A DNA stretch of 64,000 bases from Nymphaea colorata (GCF_008831285.2 NC_045151.1:10654571-10718570); one strand, 5' to 3'; shown: positions 46,573 through 58,949, numbered from the stretch's first letter. Translations and numbers: made by a program. Notes: generated from the sequence alone by a model not told the origin.

Positions 46573-47846
46573 TGAGATCATTGATCACCTTGTGGATCAG
46601 TTTATGGATTGGTTAATAACCAGCTGAGTCCAAATTCTTCTATACTTGAGACATTGATAATAGTCACAAAAGTCAAGAGCTCCATGGTTATGTGCACAAG
46701 AACTAACTATTCATTTGATGATCAAGTTTGATCGATTGAATATGCTAATAAGCAGTCAGGTAATGAACCGACTAAGAATCTGTTTGGTAATGAACCGGCT
46801 GAAGCTTATTAGTAACCTCAATGATCATCTTGTGGAATACTTGAAAGGAGATATTTGAATTATTGATGCATGCATTTGTTGGCAGAGCTATGCATTGACT
46901 TTGATGAGTTAAATGAAACTCTTTTTATGAGAGAGTATATTGATGAAAAATATACAAGATGAAAAGTTCTTGTATGATAGACTACGAGTTAATTGTTCGT
47001 TCTGTTAAACAATCATAATAAAGATTAGGCGTTGCTAATAAATTTGTTGACTATGTAAATATTTGACAAGTGAGAGCACACTTGAATATGCCCTTTGCTA
47101 TGTTGGACAGCTAATATGTGTTTTGCCATATGTTTATGTATCGCATGAATGCTTTGGAACTCATGTTGTTAAAGGAGTTAAGTAATTGTGGAAAACAATA
47201 AAAAGAAAATATATCATTTGCTTTCGATGTATATTAGTTTGTGTGCGGGACTTGATACAAGCTTTTTAATTTGGCTTGTTAGTATAAATTAAGAAAGTCT
47301 ATGTTGACCTTGTTTTAAGGCAGTTAAATGTTTTCAGATGTATGAATGAAACAAAGATATATTCATATAGTTGCTAGCATCTGTTAGCAAAATAAATTCA
47401 TAATGATTGTTTTTTGCTAAGCATGTAGCCCGTATGGGGCTAAGAACATCCTGATCTGCCTCATTGTGAGGTGGTTGAAAAGTATCCATGTTCATTTCAT
47501 TGTTGAATAAGAAGAGAATATGCATGTATGTTTCAAATGCTTATATGATTGCTAGCATTTTGATAAAGAGAATTATTGATGATTTTTTAAGTAAAGCTTG
47601 TGGTCCACATGAGACTAAGTTTTAACATGTTACGATGGAAATATTTGTGCATAAAGAAAACCTCATAACATATGTGAAATATATTGAATACTTGAAAGGT
47701 TGCGATGGAAAACTATTGAAAGGAAAACCTCGTTACAATCCTTGAACGAAAATTCAAGTTATGATGGACAAACCAATTATGGAAACCTCGTAACTAAAGA
47801 TTAAGGAAACCCACAAATAGTGGAAGCAATCTGATAGACTCATGGC

Positions 47847-47857
47847 CAAGTGAGAAA
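47847..47857 (+). promoter_or_regulatory. Polypurine tract of the non-autonomous element
   Basis: CCAAGTGAGAAA abuts the 3' LTR start TGTTGG. Purine-rich with a single T. Confidence 0.55.
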
Positions 47858-48217
47858 TGTTGGATAGTGGCCCTGAGCCCTATCTGTACATCTTATAACA
47901 CCCAGAGGGCCCACTTGCAGTTACATGATTAAATAAGAAAATTACCCATTAATTGAGAAAATTAATCTCTTTGGCTGTAACCGTCTGTTGCTGGGCACTG
48001 GGAAAACCTAGGAGATGGTCTATAAATGCCCAGCTTATCCTTTGCATAGGGTTGATCAACATGATTAACCAAGTCTGCGCCTCCTAGAAGCAAACCCATG
48101 AAAATCTCTGTTCTTGTTTCCTTTTTTTCCTCTCCCCCATTTTTGTTGTTGTGCAGGATTAAGTTGCAGTAAAAGCTTGTGCGTAGAGATCCTGAGCGGA
48201 ACATCAAAGTTCCAACA
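47858..48217 (+). repeat. 3' LTR of the non-autonomous element
   Basis: 360 bp, TGTTGGATAGTGG...TTCCAACA, more complete at its start than the 5' copy. Confidence 0.88.
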
Positions 48218-48222
48218 ATATG

Positions 48223-48957
48223 ATGTTCTAGGCAGAAACCATATCACCAAGCAAAGATGAAGGAAGTAAACATGCCTTTTGCCCTTCATGTACAATGTTG
48301 ATTTTGCTCGCTACCTCGTAGACATGGTGAGAACAAGGGGAGCAAAATCAGATGTTGAAGCATCCTCAATTGACCAAGAAACCAACCATGAAGATGGAAG
48401 ATGTGGCCATTTTTTGAGATTATCATGCTAATTTAAGCGAATTTGAAGATAGCAGTGATGCACTTCCTGAGTGGTTTGTTCCATATTGAGATGCGAGGTG
48501 CAAGTCATTTGCTAAGGGGCAGGAGAAGCAATTGCTTGCGGCTACTTGCGTGAGTTTAGATGTCAGGGTAATGCATGAGTCTTAGCGACAAACAAGGGAG
48601 AGGAGGTGTTTGATGTTGCACGCAATTGTCCACCCGCTCCAACAATCTGAGTTGGTGAATAAACAGTTGCATGTGATAGCTTCCAAATCAACTAACGAAC
48701 CAACAGTAGTGCACGCAAAATAGGAGGATGAACCTCCTTCTAAAAATCACTTAGACAAGGCTGAGGCTGCAGCCAGAGGAGTAGAGGTTGTCGCCTTCGG
48801 CAGCAACAAGTTGCCATATGCTGAGCAAGGCATGGGCTCAAAGGAACAGTGGGCTGCATCACACATAGAGTCTGGCAACTGGATGGTTGGTGAGCATCTG
48901 CTACGTGTAATTGACATTGAGTTGCAGTTTTGGAAACAGAGGTCATTGCCTTCGCCT
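48223..48957. other. Intergenic or decayed coding DNA
   Basis: Moderately GC-balanced sequence with many short plus-strand frames but none long. It might include pseudogene remains; I recognise no family. Confidence 0.35.
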
Positions 48958-49349
48958 TGTTGGATCTTTTGCAGCAGAACGGTGTCTGTGATCGGCACTG
49001 AGTCTGCGCACCAGCGGCGTCTCCAGTGTAAGAGGCATCAACTGTGACAGATGGAGAAAGAAAGGAAGAAGCTAGAGAGAAAACAGGGTTAGGGTAGTTT
49101 CCCGGGTTTGCTTTTGGGAGGCGCTGGGTAAGGTAATCTCACAATTCACACTAAGTTTGAAGTTAGCTGGTCTTCTATAGACTGCCTCCCAGGGTTTCCC
49201 AATGCCCAGCAACAGTTACGGCTAGGGGGAGGTAACGTAAATATGTAAATTTTTCAATTTAATTTAATAATTTCTAATTTAAAACAGTTTCTAATTTAAT
49301 CCTTGCAGTTACGAGATGTAGAGATAGGGCTCAGGACCACTATCCAACA
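48958..49349 (-). repeat. Solo LTR related to the 42304 element, inverted
   Basis: On the minus strand it begins TGTTGGATAGTGGTCCTGAG and ends GATCCAACA. It shares CTGTTGCTGGGCATTGGGAAA and GCGCCTCC...AGCAAACCC with the LTRs at 42304 and 47858, but with an AT-rich middle of its own. No matching target duplication (CGCCT and CCTCT flank it), and no internal region next to it. Confidence 0.6.
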
Positions 49350-49734
49350 CCTCTCTAGTTAGCAAGGCTTTGAATAAAAGGGAACATTGAAACAAAATTT
49401 CACTCGGTTATGGAATGGGCAAAGAGTACATTTGGAACATTCTCAGGGATGCCAAGCCAAGGGAAAGAAAAAAAAGAACAAGAAAGGAGAGGTGGAGGAA
49501 ATAAAAAAAAAAGAACAAAATGTGGGGAAACATGTGGATGACGAGAAAATTGAGTATCTTAAACCAAATAAAGAAGATGAGGAAGAGGGTGGAACAAAGT
49601 TAGAGGATGATGATGATGTGAGAGAGCAGAGGAAGAGAAGGGGTACTCGTAGATGACGAAAAGTGGTTGTTAGGAACTCTGATGAGGTATGAAACTATCA
49701 AAGATTTTTTTGTTGTAGTATGTAATTATTTATT
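49350..49734 (+). other. Intergenic with a Lys/Glu-rich open frame
   Basis: An 89-codon frame at 49387-49656 is rich in Lys and Glu, with a DDDD tract. Composition is low-complexity; no domain is visible and no promoter or splice context supports a gene. Confidence 0.3.
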
Positions 49735-50310
49735 TTAGATGCTCGTCGATTGTTGCATATGATTGTTATGTTTTAGACGGTACACTTTCTTTATGCTTTT
49801 CTGTTTTAGATTATTTTCTCATGTTTAAGATCACGGCCACTTGTTGTGGCCGATTATCCCATGTTTTAGATGTCAGTCACTTGTTCTAGATTTCTATTGC
49901 ATGTTTAAAATTCTGACATTCCCTTGTTGTAGATGAATGTCACATACTCAAGAACTTTGTTACTTGTTGTAAAAAGTTGTCGCGTGTTTTAGATATCGCT
50001 CACTTATTATAGATGCATATTGCATTGCATGTTTAATATCCTGGTCACTTGTAGATGATTGTCACATGTTTTTAAGTTGGTCGCTTGTGGTTGTCTCGTG
50101 CTTTAGGTGATGGCCACTTGTTGCACTTGCTTGTTTAATCTTCGTATATAGTTGTCACATGTTGCATATTCTTGTCACTTGAGATGTTTGGATGGTTGTC
50201 CATGTTTTTAAAGGTGTCACATGTTGTAAATGGTTGTCATTTGACAAGTTTTGGGTGCATGTCATATGTTTCAAAAGCTTATCACATATGTTAGATGCTT
50301 GCAGCTTGTT
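49735..50310. repeat. Degenerate minisatellite (TTGTCACATGTT / GGTCACTTGTTGTAGATG)
   Basis: About 15 or more degenerate copies of 30-45 bp units with the alternating words TGTCACATGTTTTAGATG and GGCCACTTGTTGTAGATG. Examples lie near 49845, 49868, 49925, 50040, 50065, 50110, 50150, 50170 and 50215. Copies are strongly diverged, so the array is old. Confidence 0.65.
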
Positions 50311-50489
50311 GAGAGCAGATGGGGACAAACACCTTTTTATTCTTTGGTGCTGTTGGTAGACATCCAATAATTGGTATGTGGAGTTATTGGAGTTCCAAAA
50401 CGAGTGCTTAATGGCCACACATTTTTTGCGGTACTTTGGATAGGGAATTTTTGTATATGGATGTGCCACTTAGGACTGAACATGACAGG

Positions 50490-50764
50490 AAATCGAGCTC
50501 GAGTTGGGGCAGCTCACTCGGCTCGACATTGAAATATTCAGCTCGAGTTCAGATCCAGCTCAACAAATTAGGCATGAGCTCGACTCGATCAGTTTACTTG
50601 CTTGATTTTCAAACATTCAACCAAACTTGCCTCCAACTTTCTCGAGGCAAAAAAAAAAAAAGCAAAATAATGGTAGAGTGAGAAATGGAGAGAAGTGGGT
50701 AAATCAGGCCCAAAAAAGGAGAGAGAGTGAGCGATGGAGACAGAGACAGAATAATAAATGTCAG

Positions 50765-50811
<47 letters not shown>

Positions 50812-50929
50812 ATTGTCTATCATTAAATGTGAAAGAGAGACAGAGAGGGTGTCGTCTATCATAAATGTGTGAGAAAGAGAAAAAAAAATCTGATTAATGG
50901 AGTGAGAGGGGCATCGTTGATCATTAAAC

Positions 50930-50967
<38 letters not shown>

Positions 50968-51265
50968 AGGCATCGTTGATCATTAAACATCAAAAAGAGA
51001 GAGAGAGGGAGAGAGAGAGAGAATGTAATTAATGTAGATATCATTATAGTCTTTTTTTTTCTTTTTACATCAGTCATAATAAAAATAATTAAATGAATCG
51101 AGGATGCACGAGCTTGAGTCGAATTTCATCAAGTCGACTTCAGTGAAATGCTAGAGTCAATTAAATAAACGAGTTTATGTGAAAACTTGAATTCGACTTG
51201 TTTGTGAAATGGGTTAGCTCAAGATGAGCTTTATCAAGTCAAGTCGAGTGCTGCTTGATGTTGAG
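50490..51265. repeat. GAGCTCG/ACGAGTT-rich repeat with GA microsatellites
   Basis: Outer parts (50490-50650 and 51095-51265) are rich in CTCGAG, AGCTCGA and ACGAGTT words, like the hAT-like MITE at 58509. The middle (50760-51020) alternates (GA)n runs with a repeated ATCGTTGATCATTAAACAT-like unit. Probably a related element enlarged by internal repeat growth; ends not defined. Confidence 0.45.
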
Positions 51266-52952
51266 ATACGTGAACCCATACATCAGTATGTTCCAATTTG
51301 AGGAATTTGATATGACAAATATTCTGCAGGATGTTTGCCATCTCACTACACTGAAGTGCCATCTCACCCATGATCGGCAGCATGCAGTATGATTATATGA
51401 GCCATGCATGGAAAGTCCTAGTTATTGATGAGAAAAGTTGGACAAACGTTGGTTGCATGAGGAATTCGTGTTAAATATCCCCACAAGCCTAGAGATAAAT
51501 ATTAATAGGGAACTATGCAACTTCATCTTGTTATTTTTTGGCTAATGCCTCTCCAATGATATTTTTGGAGGGAGAATACATATGTAGTTCATGCAATTCT
51601 TTGAAAATCTTAATAAAATGGATGATTATATCTGGGTAAGACTGCATTGGCTCATTTTCCATCCCATCTTATTCACCTACGATCAGCTACTATTGGCAGA
51701 AAAAAATGCTATTTATTTTAAACAATGAAAAGCAAATTTGCGGCATATTAAAGAAAAAGAACAAAAAAAAAGAAAAAATTAAAGCAGAACACCTGAAATA
51801 AATATCTACTGACACAAGCATAGTAGAGAACCGCAGAAGTAGAGAAGACAAGTAATAAATTACAACCCAATGAAAACAAGCCCAGAAATTTGATGAGACA
51901 GAAATTTGTTAAACCTAATTGACATCCATGAGCTCAAGAACATATTTTGGAGTAGCACTTTCGAGCAAAAAGGGAACATAGCTTTTATACAAAATCACCA
52001 ATTGAAAATCCAATGCTCGTATATCCTATAAATAACAATGGCGATTGGCAATAGGAGGGGGAGAAGTAATAATTGAAGTAAAAATCTTGCTCGCTTTTGT
52101 GAAAAACTGGTCAGTCCCTAATTAACAAAACCTAAAAGAATCATTTGTAAACAAAAATGAGATAGGACCTAAGTTAAATGAATGACACTGAAAAAAAAAA
52201 TGCAAATATAAATAAGGCTAGGTAAACTAGACAAAATAGCAAAACCCACCGTGTTTTCAATGGAAATCTATGGACAAAGCACCCACACCATAAAAACATA
52301 TTAAAATCAATTAGAGAAAAACAACCGGAAGACTCCAAACAGTTTAAAAGGAACATAAAAGAAAAGAAGAGGGAAGAAAACAGATTTAACCCTATGTTTA
52401 CCACTGTTCTTTTGTAACAGAAAACAGATATGCATTCCCCCTTGAGGTAGGGTCCAAAACTACTGACGTTAGGTACAGTGCGGATCTTATAAGTGAGTTA
52501 GCAGGTTTTTCGGACTTCTCTGGGGCAGGTGCACATGGAATGCAGTACAGCGAGGTCGGAGATAGAAACTTTTGGTTAAGGGGTGCTGGTAATGAATTTT
52601 TAATTTTTAAGAAGCATCAACATATAAATAAGAAAAAAATTCTCCCAAGTGTCAATGAAAAAATAAGTACTTTGCCCACACAGTGCCCACACCTGCAATA
52701 AAATGATGTTCTTGCATGGCTGGTGCTCGCAGAGAAACAGAGCCGTGTCAAGAGATTGAATGTACTGATTAATATTAATATTATTTTTGGATACATTTGT
52801 TTTTATTTGTATCCGTTTACTTGTTTCTACTTGTCATTCACAACTAAGAGAAAAATGGTTGCGTTAGTAGGATTGATCGAATGTCATATGTAAAGACCCA
52901 TGTGACGTGAGTCTGTGGTGATCGACTGACTAACTGTTACATACATACATAC
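51266..52952. other. Intergenic, no gene seen
   Basis: AT-rich. A fragment near 52550-52700 (GGTCGGAGATAGAAACTTTTGG...AAGGGGTGC) faintly resembles the hAT-like MITE family of 41636. Confidence 0.45.
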
Positions 52953-52960
52953 GAGGTAAC

Positions 52961-53281
52961 TAGACCTACGCATTGGGCTGACCTGGCCCATTAAGAGCCT
53001 GCCAGCTTGATGCTCAAAACCCAAGCCTAGCCCGATACTTAAAACCTGAGCTTGCGGTTATAATAAAAAATATTTTTAATATAAAATATTTTTTTTGAAT
53101 AAAAAATATATTTAAAATAATAAAAAATATATTTTTAATAAAATAAAAATAATTTTTATTTGTTATCGAGCCGAATCGAAGCCCCGCCTAAATGACTCGA
53201 GCCGGTTTTTTTGGGGTTGGGCTCGAGCAGATCGGGCCGGGCCAAGTATCGAGTACCTGTTCAGCCCGATGCCCGGGTCTA
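52961..53281. mobile_element. hAT-type MITE
   Basis: Inverted ends TAGACCTACGCATTGGGCTG and TAGACCCGGGCATCGGGCTG (16 of 20 match). 8-bp duplications GAGGTAAC (52953-52960) and AAGGTAAC (53282-53289), one mismatch. GC-rich ends surround an AT-rich core (AAAATATTTTTAAT). 321 bp, non-coding. Confidence 0.82.
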
Positions 53282-53289
53282 AAGGTAAC

Positions 53290-55718
53290 TATGCATACAT
53301 AGTCAAATGCAGCTACTCTATAGTTAAGTGTGCACATAATTACAATAAATTTTTTACTACTATTGTATTTAATTTACTTTGTTTGTGACATCGATACACG
53401 AGCTTGTATTCATATGTAATGGAGCAGAATGTGCACATAATCACTACATAAAATTGCAAGCTATTTTGCCTTTAGTGCCTAAATAAATTTGTATGATTAT
53501 TTGACTTCCCATTTCCCAACATACACTTGTCTTTGTTGTTTCAGCCCGTTGCGGTCGCGGCCTATGGCATCAAGTCATTCTCAAGTTTTTCACTCCCACA
53601 AGCTCCGACAAACAGCACCAGCTAAGTTACATGGATACGGCAAAATTGCCATCGTACCAGTGTCGTTATGCGGACATGGTCTAGCAACATACTTGTACAT
53701 CACTTAAAAAACATATTATTTTTTACATTTTCATATTAATCTTAAAGTTTTTTATATTATTTTTTCGTATTAATTATATAAAATATATTGTTCACTTTCT
53801 TTTTTTTTGCATTTTTCTTCCATGTTTTATACTGATTTTGTATTTGTTTTTGTAAAATTTTGTGCAGACATAAATACATGTACATGTGCTTTGTCATATT
53901 CCCCTATTCACAAATTTTAAAATTTCTGTGGCTACATCCGTTCTTTCCTATCCATATCCATACCAGGTATCCATGTAGGACTTGGTTTACCAGGTGTTTG
54001 CAAATCCATAGATAAGTTATAATGACGATGGGAAGACAGTAAAAGGTGGATTGCGGCTCGATAGGGATGGAGATTGCCCCTTTGGTAGAGCAAAAAGGCA
54101 AGGAGCTATTTAAAAGGACAGCAGCAGGGCACGACAGTGTAGAGCAGATTTATAGGACACTCATAGAGCATTCCTGTTGCCAAACGGCCCCAAGGGTTTG
54201 GTAAACATGTATTGCCGAACAACTAATGGAGACCGTAGGGCTCATTTGGCAACAGTACAGTAACAAGTTGTTATTGTCTTATCAAATTCATAGAACACTA
54301 TATTACCATGATCCATGAATTTATTTCAATCTTTAAGGTAAATATAAAACATATAACAGTAACAACTTGTCAAATATGCTCTTATCCCACAACAACGCAA
54401 CTTCATCAACCAGATGTTCTCCAAATGAATTATAGAACAAAAAGTCTGGTTAGTTTTCGAAACACGCAATTGATGTATCGTTTGATTCATGGTCGAGGTC
54501 TGTCCGGCTGGGTTGCACCTATCCACACGGTAACTTTTATTTTCTAAATTTGTTTGAACTCTCAAAATGTGTCCTTTTACTCTCAGTTGGCAAACACTAA
54601 AGCCTAATAGTTATTAAACATCAGCCATCCTTACAGCCCATTATAGAGCAAGTGGTGGAGATAGGCGGGCCATCGCCCACACAATCAAAAGTGTCATTAT
54701 TAAAATGAAAATGACAATGCGATGACTTAAAAATTACATGAAAGTAGCGGCACATCCTACCTATGATGGTGACTCGAGTGCCTCTTAGCCAAAATATCCT
54801 TGCTCAGCCACTGTATTCATTCAAAGGCCTCCTAAAGCCACATAGGTTATTCCTACAATGTTAAAAGGGTTTTTTAAACGTAAACAACATACTTGTACTA
54901 GAAAGTCATAATTTTCCAAACTTACCATACGGTACCTTCAATTTCAACTTTGGTCCTGTCTTTCGAATCAAATCAAATTGATGGATCAACAAACCTCTTT
55001 TCACATGGTTTTCAAGTTTTCAGCATCATACGCGGAGATGAAGCTCCTAGGCATGTCATTAAGCCGACACTGAATGTCCTATATATCTCATCTCAACCTT
55101 TAAAGATTGCATTTGATAGTCTTAAATCTAAGATCCGAACCTATATTAAGAGGTATGTTTTGAGAGATCCTATAGGATGGATTTTAAATCAATGCTTCAT
55201 GTTGAGAACCAAAGATTTGAGGTTGGGTGTTCTCAAAGGTTTGAGGTTGGGTGGGAGAGTCGGGCCTTAATTTCATAGATTTGATATCAGATCACTATGG
55301 ATCTCAGATCTGCAGTGTAACAAACACAATCTAAAGTTTAAACTTTTAAAGTGCAGCATGTTCAGATACCGAAAGCATACCTATTATCCTAAGGGGATAG
55401 GGAGAAGAGTGCAGGCTTAGGCTTTCAGTCAAACGATAGAATGAAATACTCTTCCTACTCAACGGAAACAGATATTTCTTCTCCATCCCATAGTGATTTG
55501 TAATGCATATAAGCTTCATGATGCATCCTCACTCAAAATCAGCACTGATGGAGGAAAGGAATGGGGCTCTAAGCCCGTGTCGTTATTCATAGTCAAGGTT
55601 TACAAGGTGATAACTTGAATTTCTTTAATCTTCAATACGAGCCCACCAAATTTTGTAAGCTCCAGCTGAAATGATATTTTTGAAATGGATCTTCAAAAAA
55701 TAATTTTCAGGGGATTCT
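53290..55718. other. Intergenic; possible MITE ends, no gene seen
   Basis: Two TTTGGCAACAG-type ends face away from each other near 54172-54194 and 54228-54245, suggesting decayed small elements. A 106-codon frame at 54950-55270 has no recognisable domain. Nothing here supports a gene. Confidence 0.4.
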
Positions 55719-55726
55719 ATTAGAAC

Positions 55727-55923
55727 CAGGGGCGGAACCAAGGTAGGGCCCGCTTGGGCCGTAGCCCCACCTCAAAATGTTTCTTTTTTAAAATTTACAT
55801 CTAAATTTTAGAAAATTTCACTTGTTTTATATAAAAATTTTGAAAAATGATATTTTGTCCCTCGTCAAAATTTAGAAACTTTAATTTGGTCTCCTTCATA
55901 AAAAAGTTCTGGTTTTGCCCCTG
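55727..55923. mobile_element. hAT-like MITE, copy 3
   Basis: Ends CAGGGGCGGAACCAAGG and, reverse-complemented, CAGGGGCAAAACCAGAA. Flanked by ATTAGAAC (55719-55726) and ATCAGAAC (55924-55931), 7 of 8 identical. 197 bp; same family as 41109 and 41636. Confidence 0.75.
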
Positions 55924-55931
55924 ATCAGAAC

Positions 55932-58500
55932 CTCATTTGAACTCTCCATTTTTTCTAGGTTCTAATGATGAATATCCAAATTCAAGATCCAGTGCTGGAG
56001 ACACAAACCATTTTCAAATCCGCATGTAAATATTCGCTTTCTACGTTCTAATATTGGATGGGGATCCAAATTCAAAAACCAAACCTGAAACCCAAATTAA
56101 CGGCCTTTTGTAGTAGATGCATTTAAGCATTCTCCTTTTCGAGCTCTATTAATGATCGAGGACCAAATTCAAGATTCAAACTTGAAGTTCCAAACCATTT
56201 TCGAAAAGCAGTTACCCCTTCTATTTTCTGACTACTAATGATGAAGATCCAAATCTAGGATTCAAACTTGACCTATACCTTTAGAACCCCTAACTCATGT
56301 TCTTCTCTCTTTATAAAAGCGTCCCTCCTTACATATCCCATATCTATCTTTCGTCCCAGAACTTCTAAAATTTTGTTCTTTTTTTCACCGGGCTTAACCA
56401 AGACTCCTTGTCTAATATAAAATTATTTTCCAAATCCCTTACAATTTCTAAGCCTTTGGTAGAATGTTCACCACAATTTTCCTTTCATTTCAAATAAGCT
56501 GGAAGTCATTCTTCAATTTTTTTTCTTTTTGTATCCCAAAGTTAGGAATGGCCAAACCTTGTCAATGTATTTACAGGTGAACTCTTCTCTCTCAAGTCTT
56601 TCTTGACTCTAAAAAAGGAAGTACAAAATTTGTAGGCGCATGGCCTCCAATACCATGGAACTTGCCTCGAGCAGCTTACATCTCTTTTTATGTTTCCTAA
56701 ATATTTTGTTCTTATTTTAGATTAGGATGTGTACATGTAGTGTCTCCCAATCTTGTTCAGCGCATTGATGGGAAGCGATGCGTTGAGCCCATAAAGCGAC
56801 ACAATGTGCAATATGGTGATGTGATGCGTAAGCATCGGGTCTAAAATTTTGAAATATATAATATCATGAAAAATATAAAAAATGAGAAGATAAAAATGAT
56901 TTGGGAAACTGAATTTATATGAAAAACTACATATGTATATATATTTTTTATAAATGAAAACTAATTATAGAGGTGTGGTCTCCAACTTACAAAACCGAAA
57001 AACAAAGATTAAAAAAAAAACATGTTTCTTCAAAGTATAATAGGATTTCATGAAAATTCAAAAACCAAAGGTCTGAAGTTTTTTTCTTTTCTACTTGTTA
57101 GGTCCTACGTGCGCACCAAAGAAAGAGATTTTGAATTTCAATTCATAAAACTTGTCAAATGAAAAATGAAAGAGTTTAACATATAAGAACTTACAAGCAA
57201 CTCGCAACAACTGATGAAATTAAGTCCATAAGTCTTGTTCCTTAAAATAAATATCATGCAACATAAAGTCAAATTGATATGTCTATGGATGAACTAGAAA
57301 TCATATTACATCAAAGAGAACTGGCAAGAATGGCTACCAGTTAATCTGGCATTCTTGTCCACATATATCAAATATTCAATTAGAAGAAAGGAGGAGAGAA
57401 ATATATAAGAGATGAATAGGAATGCTCATCGAAGCTGGATCAAACGTGCATCAAAGATCATGTAATGGTTGCTGAAGGGTTTGCCAAAGAGTGGGGGGTG
57501 CGTTAATGCTATTGCCGAATGGGTAGAGAATATTAAACATCTTTTCCAAGTTCAAAATTTTTTCTTTGTGAGTCTTCTCCCGGCACTTAGTAAAAGCCGG
57601 GAAACGTCTCCAGCAGGTTAAATGCACCTTGCCTAGGAGTTTCGTTATATGATGCATAGTGATGTGTGCAATCATGCCTTCATGCCCACACATCTAACAA
57701 CACCTGGTGTCATCTTCAAACAAAATTATACATATTTTACACAAACCAGCGCAAGTGACAAGCACGGATGACATTGAGCATCCTTCTAAATGAAGTGAAG
57801 TTAGATCCAATCCACGTTATTGCTCGTAGTAAAGATAGGAAAAAGAGTTGGGTTTCCTTAATCTAAATAAAATGCACATTTTAACTTTGAACATCATTAT
57901 AGGATATTAAGCAACTCAGTTGACCAAGTACCGTACCAATACGCAAATATAAGTAGTTACAACTGAGATGACTGTATTTTAAAACTTAAAAATCTATATT
58001 TTCATATTTTTACGAGGATTTTATATTTTTCTCTCATTTTTCTTTAATATTGAGAATTCTTTGTGCTCGTGTCACTTGCTAGTGCATTGCATTTTTACCT
58101 TGTTTTTCATGCATTCATCATGATTCCATGGTGCCCGAAAAATGAGCAATTAACAAACCGGTGAATTTTTGAAGTTCATAAAAAAGGCACCAACTTTTCA
58201 AGCTAATTCTCAATAGCCGCCCGCCTGTTGAGGGTAAACATTAAAGTGGACAGGTAGTAAATTACCAATTTAACCTTGTAAGCAAAAGTACTTTCAAAAG
58301 AAAAAACAAAGAGCAAAAGAAATGCTGCCCACAGTTACCAATTATATCAAGCAGTAGAACCATACACCATGCAACAAAGAAAAGGATGAAAGCAAGCGTG
58401 GTTTCCAAACCTCACCAGCAAAAACAAAATACCGTGGCGAAAAAGGAAAAGTAAATTGGAGAAGGAAACCAAAAACAAAAGTCCTTCATGAAAACTTTTT
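55932..58500. other. Intergenic, no gene seen
   Basis: AT-rich with short frames only. Nothing recognisable as coding, RNA gene or defined element. Confidence 0.45.
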
Positions 58501-58508
58501 CTTCCAAA

Positions 58509-58941
58509 TAGGGCTGCACAACAAGTTTAGCCAGCTCGAGCTCGACTGAAACATGCTCATCAAAACTCGACTCGTTTATGAACAAGTAGAACAATCAAGT
58601 TTAAATATATGCTCGAAATGTTAAGCGAGTCAAGTTCAAATTATAATAACTTGGCTTGATTCAACTCAATTCAACTCGACTACATAATGAATGTTGAATT
58701 ATAATGAGAGCATTAGTAGGTAATAAATGAGTTAATTGAGTTAAACGAGTTAAAAGAAAGGACATATATTTAACATAACCGAGTTAAACGAGTTGAGTTT
58801 GAACTCGAAATTGTATTAATGAATCGAGTTCGAGTTTATTCTATTGAGCTCGATTTGAGTTCGAGTCGAGGTCGAGTTTTTTGAGTCGAGTCGAGTTCGA
58901 ACTGTTTCAACTCAAGCTTAACTAGCTAGTGTGCAGACCTC
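58509..58941. mobile_element. hAT-type MITE rich in CGAGTT words
   Basis: Starts TAGGGCTGCACA and, reverse-complemented, its other end starts GAGGTCTGCACA (10 of 12). Flanked by perfect 8-bp duplications CTTCCAAA (58501-58508 and 58942-58949). The interior is full of GAGCTCGA, ACTCGACT and AACGAGTT repeats in both orientations. Confidence 0.85.
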
Positions 58942-58949
58942 CTTCCAAA

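Larger units (their letters stand above)
42304..48217 (+). mobile_element. Non-autonomous LTR retrotransposon
   Basis: LTRs 42304-42650 and 47858-48217, both ending CCAACA. ATATG lies on each side (42299-42303 and 48218-48222), a perfect 5-bp duplication. The primer binding site follows the left LTR and a purine-rich tract precedes the right one. The ~5.2 kb interior encodes no recognisable gag, protease, RT or integrase. It has a GC-rich leader, degenerate repeats and a coding-like minisatellite, so it must have moved with enzymes from another element. LTRs differ by very roughly 8% in a sampled stretch, so it is old. Superfamily cannot be decided without pol. Confidence 0.85.

Noticed and set aside
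49387-49656. Lys/Glu-rich frame as a nuclear protein gene
   Set aside because: Low-complexity composition can give such frames by chance, and no exon structure is seen.
50627-51077. Frames with RERERE or SLSLSL tracts
   Set aside because: Translations of GA microsatellites.
54950-55270. 106-codon plus-strand frame
   Set aside because: No domain, no splice or promoter context, and part of it overlaps a possible MITE-like repeat.
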